64,000 nt of DNA from Ptiloglossa arizonensis (Eukaryota > Arthropoda > Insecta > Hymenoptera > Colletidae): assembly GCF_051014685.1 (NCBI RefSeq), contig NW_027479261.1, positions 62,001 through 126,000 on the forward strand, given 5' to 3'. Shown one piece after another: positions 36,237-49,930 of the stretch. Each line of letters opens with the position of its first letter. The first letter of the stretch is position 1. A model generated the notes under the pieces. It saw only the letters and a list, made by a program, of their open reading frames with translations, was not told the origin of the DNA and ran no database searches. The position numbers and the translations under genes are program-made.

Positions 36237-38359
36237 CATACCGTTGTAATCGGGCGAGTTTCTACTTTCAGATGCAATAGGAATTTTGGGTTAGGTCAAT
36301 CCGTTCGCGAGATATGGGAGTTTGAAGCCAAGAAATGGTTGACAAGACAACAAATTTTTCGCAATTCTGATGCTCCAATCGCTTAAGCAGAATGGCCTAG
36401 GAAAAAAATACGCATACCGTTGTAATCGGGCGAGTTTCTACTTTCAGACGCAGCAGGAATTTTTGGGTTTGGTCAATCCGTTCGCGAGATATGGGACTTT
36501 GAAGCTAAGGAGTGGTGGAGAAGACAAAAAATTTTTCGCAATTCTGCTGCTCCAAACGCTTAACCAGAATGGTATAGCGAAAAAATACGCATACGGTTGT
36601 AATCGGGCGAGTTTCTACTTTCAGTCGCAGCAGGAATTTTTGGGTTCGGTCAATCCGTTCGCGAGATATGGGACTTTGAAGCTAAGGAGTGGTGGAGAAG
36701 ACAACAAATTTTTCCCAATTCTGCTGCTCCAAACGCTTAACCAGAATGGTATAGGGAAAAAGTACACATACCGTTGCAATCGGTCGAGTTTCTACTTTCA
36801 GACGCAACAGGAATTTTTGGGTTGGGTCAATCCGTTCGCGAGATATGGGAGTTTGAAGCCAAGAAATGGTTGAGAAGACAACAAATTTTTCGCAATTCTG
36901 CTGCTCCAATCGCTTAAGCAGAATGGCCTAGGAAAAAAATACGCATACCGCTGTAATCGGGCGAGTTTCTACTTTCAGACGCAGCAGGAATTTTTGGGTT
37001 TGGTCAATCCGTTCGCGAGATATGGGACTTTGAAGCTAAGGAGTGGTGGAGAAGACAACAAATTTTTCGCAATTCTGCTGCTCCAAACGCTTAACCAGAA
37101 TGGTATAGCGAAAAAATACGCATACGGTTGTAATCGGGCGAGTTTCTACTTTCAGACGCAGCAGGAATTTTTGGGTTCGGTCAATCCGTTCGCGAGATAT
37201 GGGACTTTGAAGCTAAGGAGTGGTGGAGAAGACAACAAATTTTTCGCAATTCTGCTGCTCCAAACGCTTAACCAGAACGGCATAGGGAAAAAATACACAT
37301 ACCGTTGTAATCGTGCGAGTTTCTACTTTCAGACGCAATAGGAATTTTTGGGTTGGGTCAATCCGTTCACGAGATATGGGAGTTTGAAGCCAAGAAATGG
37401 TTGAGAAGAGAATAAATTTTTCGCAATTCTGCTGCTCCAAACGCTTAACCAGAATGGTCTAGGGAAAAAATGCACATACCGTTGTAATCGGGCGAGTTTC
37501 TACTTTCAGACGCAGCAGGAATTTTTGGGTTTGGTCAATCCGTTCGCGAGATATGGGACTTTGAAGCTAAGGAGTGGTGGAGAAGACAACAAATTTTTCG
37601 CAATTCTGCTGCTCCAAACGCTTAACCAGAATGGTATAGGGAAAAAATACACATACCGTTGAAATCGGGCGAGTTTCTACTTTCAGACGCAACAGCAATT
37701 TTTGGGTTGGGTCAATCCGTTCGCGAGATATGGGAGTTTGAAGCCAAGAAATGGTTGAGAGGGCAAAAAATTTTTCGCACTTCTGCTGCTCCAAACGCGA
37801 AACCAGAATGGCCTAGGGAAAAAGTACACATACCGTTGTAATCGGGCGAGCTTCTACTTTCAGATGAAATAGGAATTTTTGCGTTAGGTCAATCCGTTCG
37901 TGAGATATGGGAGTTTGAAGCCAAGAAATGGTTGACAAGACAACAAATTTTTCGCACTTCTGCTGCTCCAATCGCTTAACCAGAATGGTATAGGGAAAAA
38001 ATACACATACCGTTGTAATCGGGCGAGTTTCTACTTTCAGACGCAGCAGGAATTTTTGGGTTCGGTCAATCCGTTCGCGAGATATGGGACTTTGAAACTA
38101 AGGAGTGGTGGAGAAGACAACAAATTTTTCCCAATTCTGCTGCTCCAAACGCTTAACCAGAATGCTATAGGGAAAAAATACGCATACCGTTGTAATCGGG
38201 CGAGTTTCTACTTTCAGACGCAACAGGAATTTTTGGGTTGGGTCAATCCGTTCGCGAGATATGGGACTTTGAAGCCAAGAAATGGTTGAGAAGAGATTAA
38301 ATTTTTCGCAATTCTGCTGCTCCAAACGCTTAACCAGAATGGCCTAGAGAAAAAATACG
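36237..38359. repeat. Adjacent 12-monomer duplication, copy 1
   Basis: This is followed directly by a copy from 38,360, spacing 2,123 bp (12 x 177 minus 1, because each copy contains one 176-bp monomer with GGAATTTTGGG). It contains TTCAGTCGCAGCAGG, TTGCAATCGGTCGAG, CATACGGTTGTAATC, CAGAACGGCATAG, GTTCACGAG and GTTCGTGAG, all present in copy 2. The copies match up to about 38,295, where GAGATTAAAT here replaces GAGAATAAAT. Close relatives of this unit occur again at about 52,160 and 60,655. Confidence 0.9.
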
Positions 38360-40418
38360 CATACCGTTGTAATCGGGCGAGTTTCTACTTTCAGATGCAA
38401 TAGGAATTTTGGGTTAGGTCAATCCGTTCGCGAGATATGGGAGTTTGAAGCCAAGAAATGGTTGACAAGACAACAAATTTTTCGCAATTCTGATGCTCCA
38501 ATCGCTTAAGCAGAATGGCCTAGGAAAAAAATACGCATACCGTTGTAATCGGGCGAGTTTCTACTTTCAGACGCAGCAGGAATTTTTGGGTTTGGTCAAT
38601 CCGTTCGCGAGATATGGGACTTTGAAGCTAAGGAGTGGTGGAGAAGACAAAAAATTTTTCGCAATTCTGCTGCTCCAAACGCTTAACCAGAATGGTATAG
38701 CGAAAAAATACGCATACGGTTGTAATCGGGCGAGTTTCTACTTTCAGTCGCAGCAGGAATTTTTGGGTTCGGTCAATCCGTTCGCGAGATATGGGACTTT
38801 GAAGCTAAGGAGTGGTGGAGAAGACAACAAATTTTTCCCAATTCTGCTGCTCCAAACGCTTAACCAGAATGGTATAGGGAAAAAGTACACATACCGTTGC
38901 AATCGGTCGAGTTTCTACTTTCAGACGCAACAGGAATTTTTGGGTTGGGTCAATCCGTTCGCGAGATATGGGAGTTTGAAGCCAAGAAATGGTTGAGAAG
39001 ACAACAAATTTTTCGCAATTCTGCTGCTCCAATCGCTTAAGCAGAATGGCCTAGGAAAAAAATACGCATACCGCTGTAATCGGGCGAGTTTCTACTTTCA
39101 GACGCAGCAGGAATTTTTGGGTTTGGTCAATCCGTTCGCGAGATATGGGACTTTGAAGCTAAGGAGTGGTGGAGAAGACAACAAATTTTTCGCAATTCTG
39201 CTGCTCCAAACGCTTAACCAGAATGGTATAGCGAAAAAATACGCATACGGTTGTAATCGGGCGAGTTTCTACTTTCAGACGCAGCAGGAATTTTTGGGTT
39301 CGGTCAATCCGTTCGCGAGATATGGGACTTTGAAGCTAAGGAGTGGTGGAGAAGACAACAAATTTTTCGCAATTCTGCTGCTCCAAACGCTTAACCAGAA
39401 CGGCATAGGGAAAAAATACACATACCGTTGTAATCGTGCGAGTTTCTACTTTCAGACGCAATAGGAATTTTTGGGTTGGGTCAATCCGTTCACGAGATAT
39501 GGGAGTTTGAAGCCAAGAAATGGTTGAGAAGAGAATAAATTTTTCGCAATTCTGCTGCTCCAAACGCTTAACCAGAATGGTCTAGGGAAAAAATGCACAT
39601 ACCGTTGTAATCGGGCGAGTTTCTACTTTCAGACGCAGCAGGAATTTTTGGGTTTGGTCAATCCGTTCGCGAGATATGGGACTTTGAAGCTAAGGAGTGG
39701 TGGAGAAGACAACAAATTTTTCGCAATTCTGCTGCTCCAAACGCTTAACCAGAATGGTATAGGGAAAAAATACACATACCGTTGAAATCGGGCGAGTTTC
39801 TACTTTCAGACGCAACAGCAATTTTTGGGTTGGGTCAATCCGTTCGCGAGATATGGGAGTTTGAAGCCAAGAAATGGTTGAGAGGGCAAAAAATTTTTCG
39901 CACTTCTGCTGCTCCAAACGCGAAACCAGAATGGCCTAGGGAAAAAGTACACATACCGTTGTAATCGGGCGAGCTTCTACTTTCAGATGAAATAGGAATT
40001 TTTGCGTTAGGTCAATCCGTTCGTGAGATATGGGAGTTTGAAGCCAAGAAATGGTTGACAAGACAACAAATTTTTCGCACTTCTGCTGCTCCAATCGCTT
40101 AACCAGAATGGTATAGGGAAAAAATACACATACCGTTGTAATCGGGCGAGTTTCTACTTTCAGACGCAGCAGGAATTTTTGGGTTCGGTCAATCCGTTCG
40201 CGAGATATGGGACTTTGAAACTAAGGAGTGGTGGAGAAGACAACAAATTTTTCCCAATTCTGCTGCTCCAAACGCTTAACCAGAATGCTATAGGGAAAAA
40301 ATACGCATACCGTTGTAATCGGGCGAGTTTCTACTTTCAGACGCAACAGGAATTTTTGGGTTGGGTCAATCCGTTCGCGAGATATGGGACTTTGAAGCCA
40401 AGAAATGGTTGAGAAGAG
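38360..40418. repeat. Adjacent 12-monomer duplication, copy 2
   Basis: This matches 36,237-38,295 at every diagnostic variant compared, including the rare CAGAACGGCATAG (about 39,398) and TTCAGTCGCAG. It ends at GAGAATAAAT (about 40,418), where copy 1 has GAGATTAAAT. Confidence 0.9.
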
Positions 40419-40780
40419 AATAAATTTTTCGCAATTCTGCTGCTCCAAACGCTTAACCAGAATGGCCTAGTGAAAAAATACGCATACCGTTGTAATCGGG
40501 CGAGTTTCTACTTTCAGATGCAATAGGAATTTTTGGGTTAGGTCAATCCGTTTGCGAGATATGGAAGTTTGAAGCTCAGAAATGGTTGAGAAGAGAATAA
40601 ATTTTTCGCAATTCTGCTGGTCCAAACGCTTAACCAGAATGGCCTAGGGAAAAAATGCACATAGCGATGTAATCGGGCGAGTTTCTACTTTCAGATGCAA
40701 TAGGAATTTTTGGGTTAGGTCAATCCGTTCGCGAGATATGGGAGTTTGAAGCCAAGAAATGGTTGACAAGACAACAAATT

Positions 40781-42047
40781 TTTCGCAATTCTGCTGCTCC
40801 AATCGCTTAACCAGAATGGCCTAGGGAAAAAATACGCATACCGTTGTAATCGCGCGAGTTTCTACTTTCAGACGCAGCAGGAATTTTTGGGTTTGGTCAA
40901 TCCGTTCGCGAGATATGGGACTTTGAAGCTAAGGAGTGGTGGAGAAGACAACAAATTTTTCGCAATTCTGCTGCTCCAAACGCTTAACCAGAATTGTGTA
41001 GGGAAAAAATACACATACCGTTGAAATCGGGCGAGTTTCTACTTTCAGACGCAACAGCAATTTTTGGGTTGGGTCAATCCGTTCGCGAGATATGGGAGTT
41101 TGAAGCCAAGAAATGGTTGAGAAGGCACAAAATTTTTCGCACTTCTGCTGCCCCAAACGCTTAACCAGAATGGCCTAGGGAAAAAATACGCATACCGTTG
41201 TAATCGGGCGAGTTTCTACTTTCAGACGAAGCAGGAATTTTTGGGTTCGGTCAATCCGTTCGCGAGATATGAGACTTTGAAACTAAGGAGTGGTGGAGAA
41301 GACAACAAATTTTTCCCAATTCTGCTGCTCCAAACGCTTAACCAGAATGGTATAGGGAAAAAATACGCATACCGTTGTAATCGGGCGAGTTTCTACTTTC
41401 AGACGCAGCAGGAATTTTTGGGTTTGGTCAATCCGTTCGCGAGATATGGGACTTTGAAGCTAAGGAGTGGTGGAGAAGACAACAAATTTTTCGCAATTCT
41501 GCTGCTTCAATCGCTTAACCAGAAGGGCCTAGGGAAAAAATGCACATACCGTTGTAATCGGGCGAGCTTCTGCTTTCAGATGAAATAGGAATTTTTGCGT
41601 TAGGTCAATCCGTTCGCGAGATATGGGAGTTTGAAGCCAAGAAATGGTTGACAAGACAACAAATTTTTCGCACTTCTGCTGCTCCAATCGCTTAACCAGA
41701 ATGGTATAGGGAAAAAATACACATACCGTTGAAATCAGGCGAGTTTCTACTTTCAGACGCAACAGGAATTTTTGGGTTGGGTCCATCCGTTCGCGAGATA
41801 TGGGAGTTTGAAGCCAAGAAATGGTTGAGAAGACAACAAATTTTTCGCAATTCTTTTGCTCGAAACGCTTAACCAGAATGGCCTAGGGAAAAAATGCACA
41901 TACCGTTGTAATCGGGCGAGCTTCTACTTTCAGATGAAATAGGAATTTTTGCGTTAGGTCAATCCGTTCGCGAGATATGGGAGTTTGAATCCAAGAAATG
42001 GTTGACAAGACAACAAATTTTTCGCACTTCTGCTGCTCCAATCGCTT
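40781..42047. repeat. 7-monomer block, copy 1 of duplication spaced 9 monomers
   Basis: This matches 42,374-43,640 at a spacing of 1,593 bp (9 x 177). It includes GTAATCGCGCGAG, TGCTGCCCCAAACG, GACGAAGCAGG, GATATGAGACTTTG, TGCTGCTTCAATCGC and TTCTTTTGCTCGAAACGC. A 2-monomer sub-duplication (GATGAAATAGG plus its neighbour) lies inside it at about 41,530-42,230. Confidence 0.8.
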
Positions 42048-42373
42048 AACCAGAATGGTATAGGGAAAAAATACACATACCGTTGAAATCAGGCGAGTTT
42101 CTACTTTCAGACGCAACAGGAATTTTTGGGTTGGGTCAATCCGTTCGCGAGATATGGGAGTTTGAAGCCAAGAAATGGTTGAGAAGACAACAAATTTTTC
42201 GCAATTCTTTTGCTCGAAACGCTTAACCAGAATGGCCTAGGGGAAAAATACACATACCGTTGTAATCGGGCGAGTTTCTACTTTCAGATGCAATACGAAT
42301 TTTTGGGTTAGGTCAATCCGTTCGCGAGATATGGAAGTTTGAAGCTAAGAAATGGTTGAGAATAGAATAAATT

Positions 42374-43640
42374 TTTCGCAATTCTGCTGCTCCAATCGCT
42401 TAACCAGAATGGCCTAGGGAAAAAATACGCATACCGTTGTAATCGCGCGAGTTTCTACTTTCAGACGCAGCAGGAATTTTTGGGTTTGGTCAATCCGTTC
42501 GCGAGATATGGGACTTTGAAGCTAAGGAGTGGTGGAGAAGACAACAAATTTTTCGCAATTCTGCTGCTCCAAACGCTTAACCAGAATGGTGTAGGGAAAA
42601 AATACACATACCGTTGAAATCGGGCGAGTTTCTACTTTCAGACGCAACAGCAATTTTTGGGTTGGGTCAATCCGTTCGCGAGATATGGGAGTTTGAAGCC
42701 AAGAAATGGTTGAGAAGGCACAAAATTTTTCGCACTTCTGCTGCCCCAAACGCTTAACCAGAATGGCCTAGGGAAAAAATACGCATACCGTTGTAATCGG
42801 ACGAGTTTCTACTTTCAGACGAAGCAGGAATTTTTGGGTTCGGTCAATCCGTTCGCGAGATATGAGACTTTGAAACTAAGGAGTGGTGGAGAAGACAACA
42901 AATTTTTCCCAATTCTGCTGCTCCAAACGCTTAACCAGAATGGTATAGGGAAAAAATACGCATACCGTTGTAATCGGGCGAGTTTCTACTTTCAGACGCA
43001 GCAGGAATTTTTGGGTTTGGTCAATCCGTTCGCGAGATATGGGACTTTGAAGCTAAGGAGTGGTGGAGAAGACAACAAATTTTTCGCAATTCTGCTGCTT
43101 CAATCGCTTAACCAGAATGGCCTAGGGAAAAAATGCACATACCGTTGTAATCGGGCGAGCTTCTACTTTCAGATGAAATAGGAATTTTTGCGTTAGGTCA
43201 ATCCGTTCGCGAGATATGGGAGTTTGAAGCCAAGAAATGGTTGACAAGACAACAAATTTTTCGCACTTCTGCTGCTCCAATCGCTTAACCAGAATGGTAT
43301 AGGGAAAAAATACACATACCGTTGAAATCAGGCGAGTTTCTACTTTCAGACGCAACAGGAATTTTTGGGTTGGGTCAATCTGTTCGCGAGATATGGGAGT
43401 TTGAAGCCAAGAAATGGTTGAGAAGACAACAAATTTTTCGCAATTCTTTTGCTCGAAACGCTTAACCAGAATGGCCTAGGGAAAAAATGCACATACCGTT
43501 GTAATCGGGCGAGCTTCTACTTTCAGATGAAATAGGAATTTTTGCGTTAGGTCAATCCGTTCGCGAGATATGGGAGTTTGAATCCAAGAAATGGTTGACA
43601 AGACAACAAATTTTTCGCACTTCTGCTGCTCCAATCGCTT
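42374..43640. repeat. 7-monomer block, copy 2 of duplication spaced 9 monomers
   Basis: This matches 40,781-42,047. Small private changes include GTAATCGGACGAG at about 42,797 and GTCAATCTGTTCG at about 43,377. The leading part of this unit (GCGCGAG, TGCCCCAAACG, GACGAAGCAGG) recurs at about 44,200, 47,570, 54,020 and 56,070. Confidence 0.8.
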
Positions 43641-45790
43641 AACCAGGATGGCCTAGGGGAAAAATACACATACCGTTGTAATCGGGCGAGTTTCTACTTG
43701 CAGATGCAATACGAATTTTTGGGTTAGGTCAATCCGTTCGCGAGATACGGAAGTTTGAAGCTAAGAAATGGTTGAGAATAGAATAAATTTTTCGCAATTC
43801 TGCTGCTCCAAACGCTTAACCAGAATGGCCTAGAGAAAAAATACGCATACCGTTGTAATCGGGCGAGTTTCTACTTTCAGATGCAATAGGAATTTTTGGG
43901 TTAGGTCAATCCGTTTGCGAGATATGGGAGTTTGAAGCTCAGAAATGGTTGAGAAGAGAATAAATTTTTCGCAATTCTGCTGCTCCAAACGCTTAACCAG
44001 AATGGCCTAGGGAAAAAATGCACATACCGTTGTAATCGGGCGAGTTTCTACTTTCAGATGCAATAGGAATTTTTGGGGTAGGTCAATCCGTTCGCGAGAT
44101 ATGGGAGTTTGAAGCCAAGAAATGGTTGACAAGACAACAAATTTTTCGCAATTCTGCTGCTCCAATCGCTTAACCAGAATGGCCTAGGGAAAAAATACGC
44201 ATACCGTTGTAATCGCGCGAGTTTCTACTTTCAGACGCAGCAGGAATTTTTGGGTTTGGTCAATCCGTTCGCGAGATATGGGACTTTGAAGCTAAGGAGT
44301 GGTGGAGAAGACAACAAATTTTTCGCAATTCTGCTGCTCCAAACGCTTAACCAGAATGGTGTAGGGAAAAAATACACATACCGTTGAAATCGGGCGAGTT
44401 TCTACTTTCAGACGCAACAGCAATTTTTGGGTTGGGTCAATCCGTTCGCGAGATATGGGAGTTTGAAGCCAAGAAATGGTTGAGAAGGCACAAAATTTTT
44501 CGCACTTCTGCTGCCCCAAACGCTTAACCAGAATGGCCTAGGGAAAAAATACGCATACCGTTGTAATCGGGCGAGTTTCTACTTTCAGACGCAGCAGGAA
44601 TTTTTGGGTTTGGTCAATCCGTTCGCGAGATATGGGACTTTGAAGCTAAGGAGTGGTGGAGAAGACAACAAATTTTTCGCAATTCTGCTGCTCCAAATGC
44701 TTAACCAGAATGGTATAGGGAAAAAATACACATACCGTTGAAATCGGGCGAGTTTCCACTTTCAGACGCAACAGGAATTTTTGGGTTGGGTCAATCCGTT
44801 CGCGAGATATGGGAGTTTGAAGCCAAGAAATGGTTGAGAAGGCACAAAATTTTTCGCACTTCTGCTGCTCCAAACGCTTAACCAGAAAGGCCTAGGGAAA
44901 AAATACACATACCGTTGTAATCGTGCGAGTTTCTACTTTCAGACGCAACAGGAATTTTTGGGTTGGGTCAATCCGTTCACGAGATATGGGAGTTTGAAGC
45001 CAAGAAATGGTTGAGAAGAGAATAAATTTTTCGCAATTCTGCTGCTCCAAACGCTTAACCAGAATGGCCTAGGGAAAAAATGCACATACCGTTGTAATCG
45101 GGCCAGTTTCTACTTTCAGATGCAATAGGAATTTTGGGTTAGGTCAATCCGTTCGCGAGATATGGGAGTTTGAAGCCAAGAAATGGTTGACAAGACAGCA
45201 AATTTTTCGCAATTCTGCTGCTCCAATCGCTTAAGCAGAATGGCCTAGGGAAAAAATGCACATACCGTTGTAATCGGGCGAGTTTCTACTTTCAGACGCA
45301 GCAGGAATTTTTGGGTTTGGTCAATCCGTTCGCGAGATATGGGACTTTGAAGCTAAGGAGTGGTGGAGAAGACAACAAATTTTTCGCAATTCTGCTGCTC
45401 CAAACGCTTAACCAGAATGGTATAGGGAAAAAATACACATACCGTTGAAATCGGGCGAGTTTCTACTTTCAGACGCAACAGCAATTTTTGGGTTGGGTCA
45501 ATCCGTTCGCGAGATATGGGAGTTTGAAGCCAAGAAATGGTTGACAAGACAACAAATTTTTCGCAATTCTGCGGCTCCAATCGCTTAACCAGAATGGCCA
45601 AGGGAAAAAATACGCATACCGTTGTAATCGCGCGAGTTTCTACTTTCAGACGCAGCAGGAATTTTTGGGTTTGGTCAATCCGTTCGCGAGATATGGGACT
45701 TTGAAGCTAAGGAGTGGTGGAGAAGACAACAAATTTTTCGCAATTCTGCTGCTCCAAACGCTTAACCAGAATGGTATAGGGAAAAAATAG

Positions 45791-46535
45791 ACATACCGTT
45801 GAAATCGGGCGAGTTTCTACTTTCAGACGCAACAGCAATTTTTGGGTTGGGTCAATCCGTTCGCGAGATATGGGAGTTTGAAGCCAAGAAATGGTTGAGA
45901 AGAGAATAAATTATTCGCAATTCTGCTGCTCCAATCGCTTAACCAGAATGGTATAGGGAAAAAATACACATACCGTTGAAATCAGGCGAGCTTCTACTTT
46001 CAGATGAAATAGGAATTTTTGCGTTAGGTCAATCCGTTCGCGAGATATGGGAGTTTGAATACAAGAAATGGTTGACAAGACAACAAATTTTTCGCACTTC
46101 TGCTGCTCCAATCGCTTAACCAGAATGGCCTAGGGGAAAAATACACATACCGTTGTAATCGGGCGAGTTTCTACTTTCAGATGCAATACGAATTTTTGGG
46201 TTAGGTCAATCCGTTCGCGAGATATGGAAGTTTGAAGCTAAGAAATGGTTGAGAAGAGAATAAATTTTTCGCAATTCTGCTTCTCCAAACGCTTAACCAG
46301 AATGGCCTAGAGAAAAAATACGCATACCGTTGTAATCGGGCGAGTTTCTACTTTCAGATGCAATAGGAATTTTTGGGTTAGGTCAATCCGTTTGCGAGAT
46401 ATGGGAGTTTGAAGCTCAGAAATGGTTGAGAAGAGAATAAATTTTTCGCAATTCTGCTGGTCCAAACGCTTAACCAGAATGGCCTAGGGAAAAAATGCAC
46501 ACACCGATGTAATCGGGCGAGTTTCTACTTTCAGA
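45791..46535. repeat. 5-monomer-spaced duplication, copy 1
   Basis: This matches 46,676-47,420 at a spacing of 885 bp (5 x 177). Shared rare variants are GAATAAATTATTCGC, TCAGGCGAGCTTC, TTCTGCTTCTCCAAACG and TGCACACACCGATG. A private change is GAATACAAGAAATGG at about 46,057. Confidence 0.85.
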
Positions 46536-46675
46536 CGCAGCAGGAATTTTTGGGTTTGGTCAATCCGTTCGCGAGATATGGGACTTTGAAACTAAGGAGT
46601 GGTGGAGAAGACAACAAATTTTTCGCAATTCTGCTGCTCCATACGCTTAACCAGAATGGTGTAGGGAAAAAATAC

Positions 46676-47420
46676 ACATACCGTTGAAATCGGGCGAGTT
46701 TCTACTTTCAGACGCAACAGCAATTTTTGGGTTGGGTCAATCCGTTCGCGAGATATGGGAGTTTGAAGCCAAGAAATGGTTGAGAAGAGAATAAATTATT
46801 CGCAATTCTGCTGCTCCAATCGCTTAACCAGAATGGTATAGGGAAAAAATACACATACCGTTGAAATCAGGCGAGCTTCTACTTTCAGATGAAATAGGAA
46901 TTTTTGCGTTAGGTCAATCCGTTCGCGAGATATGGGAGTTTGAATCCAAGAAATGGTTGACAAGACAACAAATTTTTCGCACTTCTGCTGCTCCAATCGC
47001 TTAACCAGAATGGCCTAGGGGAAAAATACACATACCGTTGTAATCGGGCGAGTTTCTACTTTCAGATGCAATACGAATTTTTGGGTTAGGTCAATCCGTT
47101 CGCGAGATATGGAAGTTTGAAGCTAAGAAATGGTTGAGAATAGAATAAATTTTTCGCAATTCTGCTTCTCCAAACGCTTAACCAGAATGGCCTAGAGAAA
47201 AAATACGCATACCGTTGTAATCGGGCGAGTTTCTACTTTCAGATGCAATAGGAATTTTTGGGTTAGGTCAATCCGTTTGCGAGATATGGGAGTTTGAAGC
47301 TCAGAAATGGTTGAGAAGAGAATAAATTTTTCGCAATTCTGCTGGTCCAAACGCTTAACCAGAATGGCCTAGGGAAAAAATGCACACACCGATGTAATCG
47401 GGCGAGTTTCTACTTTCAGA
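46676..47420. repeat. 5-monomer-spaced duplication, copy 2
   Basis: This matches 45,791-46,535, sharing GAATAAATTATTCGC, TTCTGCTTCTCC and TGCACACACCGATG. It has GAATAGAATAAAT at about 47,140 where copy 1 has GAAGAGAATAAAT. Confidence 0.85.
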
Positions 47421-49930
47421 TGCAATAGGAATTTTTGGGGTAGGTCAATCCGTTCGCGAGATATGGGAGTTTGAAGCCAAGAAATGGTTGACAAGACAAC
47501 AAATTTTTCGCAATTCTGCTGCTCCAATCGCTTAACCAGAATGGCCTAGGGAAAAAATACGCATACCGTTGTAATCGCGCGAGTTTCTACTTTCAGACGC
47601 AGCAGGAATTTTTGGGTTTGGTCAATCCGTTCGCGAGATATGGGACTTTGAAACTAAGGAGTGGTGGAGAAGACAACAAATTTTTCGCAATTCTGCTGCT
47701 CCAAACGCTTAACCAGAATGGTGTAGGGAAAAAATACACATACCGTTGAAATCGGGCGAGTTTCTACTTTCAGACGCAACAGCAATTTTTGGGTTGGGTC
47801 AATCCGTTCGCGAGATATGGGAGTTTGAAGCCAAGAAATGGTTGAGAAGGCACAAAATTTTTCGCACTTCTGCTGCCCCAAACGCTTAACCAGAATGGCC
47901 TAGGGAAAAAATACGCATACCGTTGTAATCGGGCGAGTTTCTACTTTCAGACGAAGCAGGAATTTTTGGGTTCGGTCAATCCGTTCGCGAGATATGAGAC
48001 TTTGAAACTAAGGAGTGGTGGAGAAGACAACAAATTTTTCCCAATTCTGCTGCTCCAAACGCTTAACCAGATTGGTATAGGGAAAAAATACGCATACCGT
48101 TGTAATCGGGGGAGTTTCTACTTTCAGACGCAGCAGGAATTTTTGGGTTTGGTCAATCCGTTCGCGAGATATGGGACTTTGAAGCTAAGGAGTGGTGGAG
48201 AAGACAACAAATTTTTCGCAATTCTGCTGCTCCAATCGCTTAACCAGAATGGCCTAGAGAAAAAATACGCATACCGTTGTAATCGGGCGAGTTTCTACTT
48301 TCAGATGCAATAGGAATTTTTGCGTTAGGTCAATCCGTTTGCGAGATATGGGAGTTTGAAGCTCAGAAATGGTTGAGAAGAGAATAAATTTTTCGCAATT
48401 CTGCTGCTCCAAACGCTTAACCAGAATGGCCTAGGGAAAAAATGCACATACCGTTGTAATCGGGCGAGTTTCTACTTTCAGATGCAATAGGAATTTTTGG
48501 GGTAGGTCAATCCGTTCGCGAGATATGGGAGTTTGAAGCCAAGAAATGGTTGACAAGACAACAAATTTTTCGCAATTCTGCTGCTCCAATCGCTTAACCA
48601 GAATGGCCTAGGGAAAAAATACGCATACCGTTGTAATCGCGCGAGTTTCTACTTTCAGACGCAGCAGGAATTTTTGGGTTTGGTCAATCCGTTCGCGAGA
48701 TATGGGACTTTGAAGCTAAGGAGTGGTGGAGAAGACAACAAATTTTTCGCAATTCTGCTGCTCCAAACGCTTAACCAGAATGGCCTAAGGAAAAAATGCA
48801 CATACCGTTGTAATCGGGCGAGTTTCTACTTTCAGACGCAACAGCAATTTTTGGGTTGGGTCAATCCGTTCGCGAGATATGGGAGTTTGAAGCCAAGAAA
48901 TGGTTGAGAAGGCACAAAATTTTTCGCACTTCTGCTGCCCCAAACGCTTAACCAGAATGGCCTAGGGAAAAAATACGCATACCGTTGTAATCGCGCGAGT
49001 TTCTATTTTCAGACGCAACAGGAATTTTTGGGTTGGGTCAATCCGTTCGCGAGATATGGGACTTTGAAGCCAAGAAATGGTTGAGAAGACAACAAATTTT
49101 TCGCACTTCTGCTGCTCCAAACGCTTAACCAGAAAGGCCTAGGGAAAAAATACACATACCGTTGTAATCGTGCGAGTTTCTACTTTCAGACGCAGCAGGA
49201 ATTTTTGGGTTGGGTCAATCCGTTCACGAGATATGGGAGTTTGAAGCCAAGAAATGGTTGAGAAGAGAATAAATTTTTCGCAATTCTGCTGCTCCAAACG
49301 CTTAACCAGAATGGCCTAGGGAAAAAATGCACATACCGTTGTAATCGGGCGAGTTTCTACTTTCAGATGCAATAGGAATTTTGGGTTAGGTCAATCCGTT
49401 CGCGAGATATGGGAGTTTGAAGCCAAGAAATGGTTGACAAGACAGCAAATTTTTCGCAATTCTGCTGCTCCAATCGCTTAAGCAGAATGGCCTAGGAAAA
49501 AAATACGCATACCGTTGTAATCGGGCGAGTTTCTACTTTCAGACGCAGCAGGAATTTTTGGGTTTGGTCAATCCGTTCGCGAGATATGGGACTTTGAAGC
49601 TAAGGAGTGGTGGAGAAGACAACAAATTTTTCGCAATTCTGCTGCTCCAAACGCTTAACCAGACTGGTATAGCGAAAAAATACGCATACGGTTGTAATCG
49701 GGCGAGTTTCTAGTTTCAGACGCAGCAGGAATTTTTGGGTTCGGTCAATCCGTTCGCGAGATATGGGACTTTGAAGCTAAGGAGTGGTGGAGAAGACAAC
49801 AAATTTTTCCCAATTCTGCTGCTCCAAACGCTTAACCAGAATGGTATAGGGAAAAAATACACATACCGTTGAAATCGGGCGAGTTTCTACTTTCAGACGC
49901 AACAGAAATTTTTGGGTTGGTTCAATCCGT

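Noticed and set aside
36370..36873. Open frames of 60-167 codons on both strands, including 36,370-36,873 (+) and 49,777-50,181 (-), as protein-coding genes
   Set aside because: They are all translations of the satellite. They repeat every 59 codons, exist on both strands over the same bases, end at stops that vary by monomer subtype, and show no start context, domain or coding signal. The 177-bp period divisible by three explains them.
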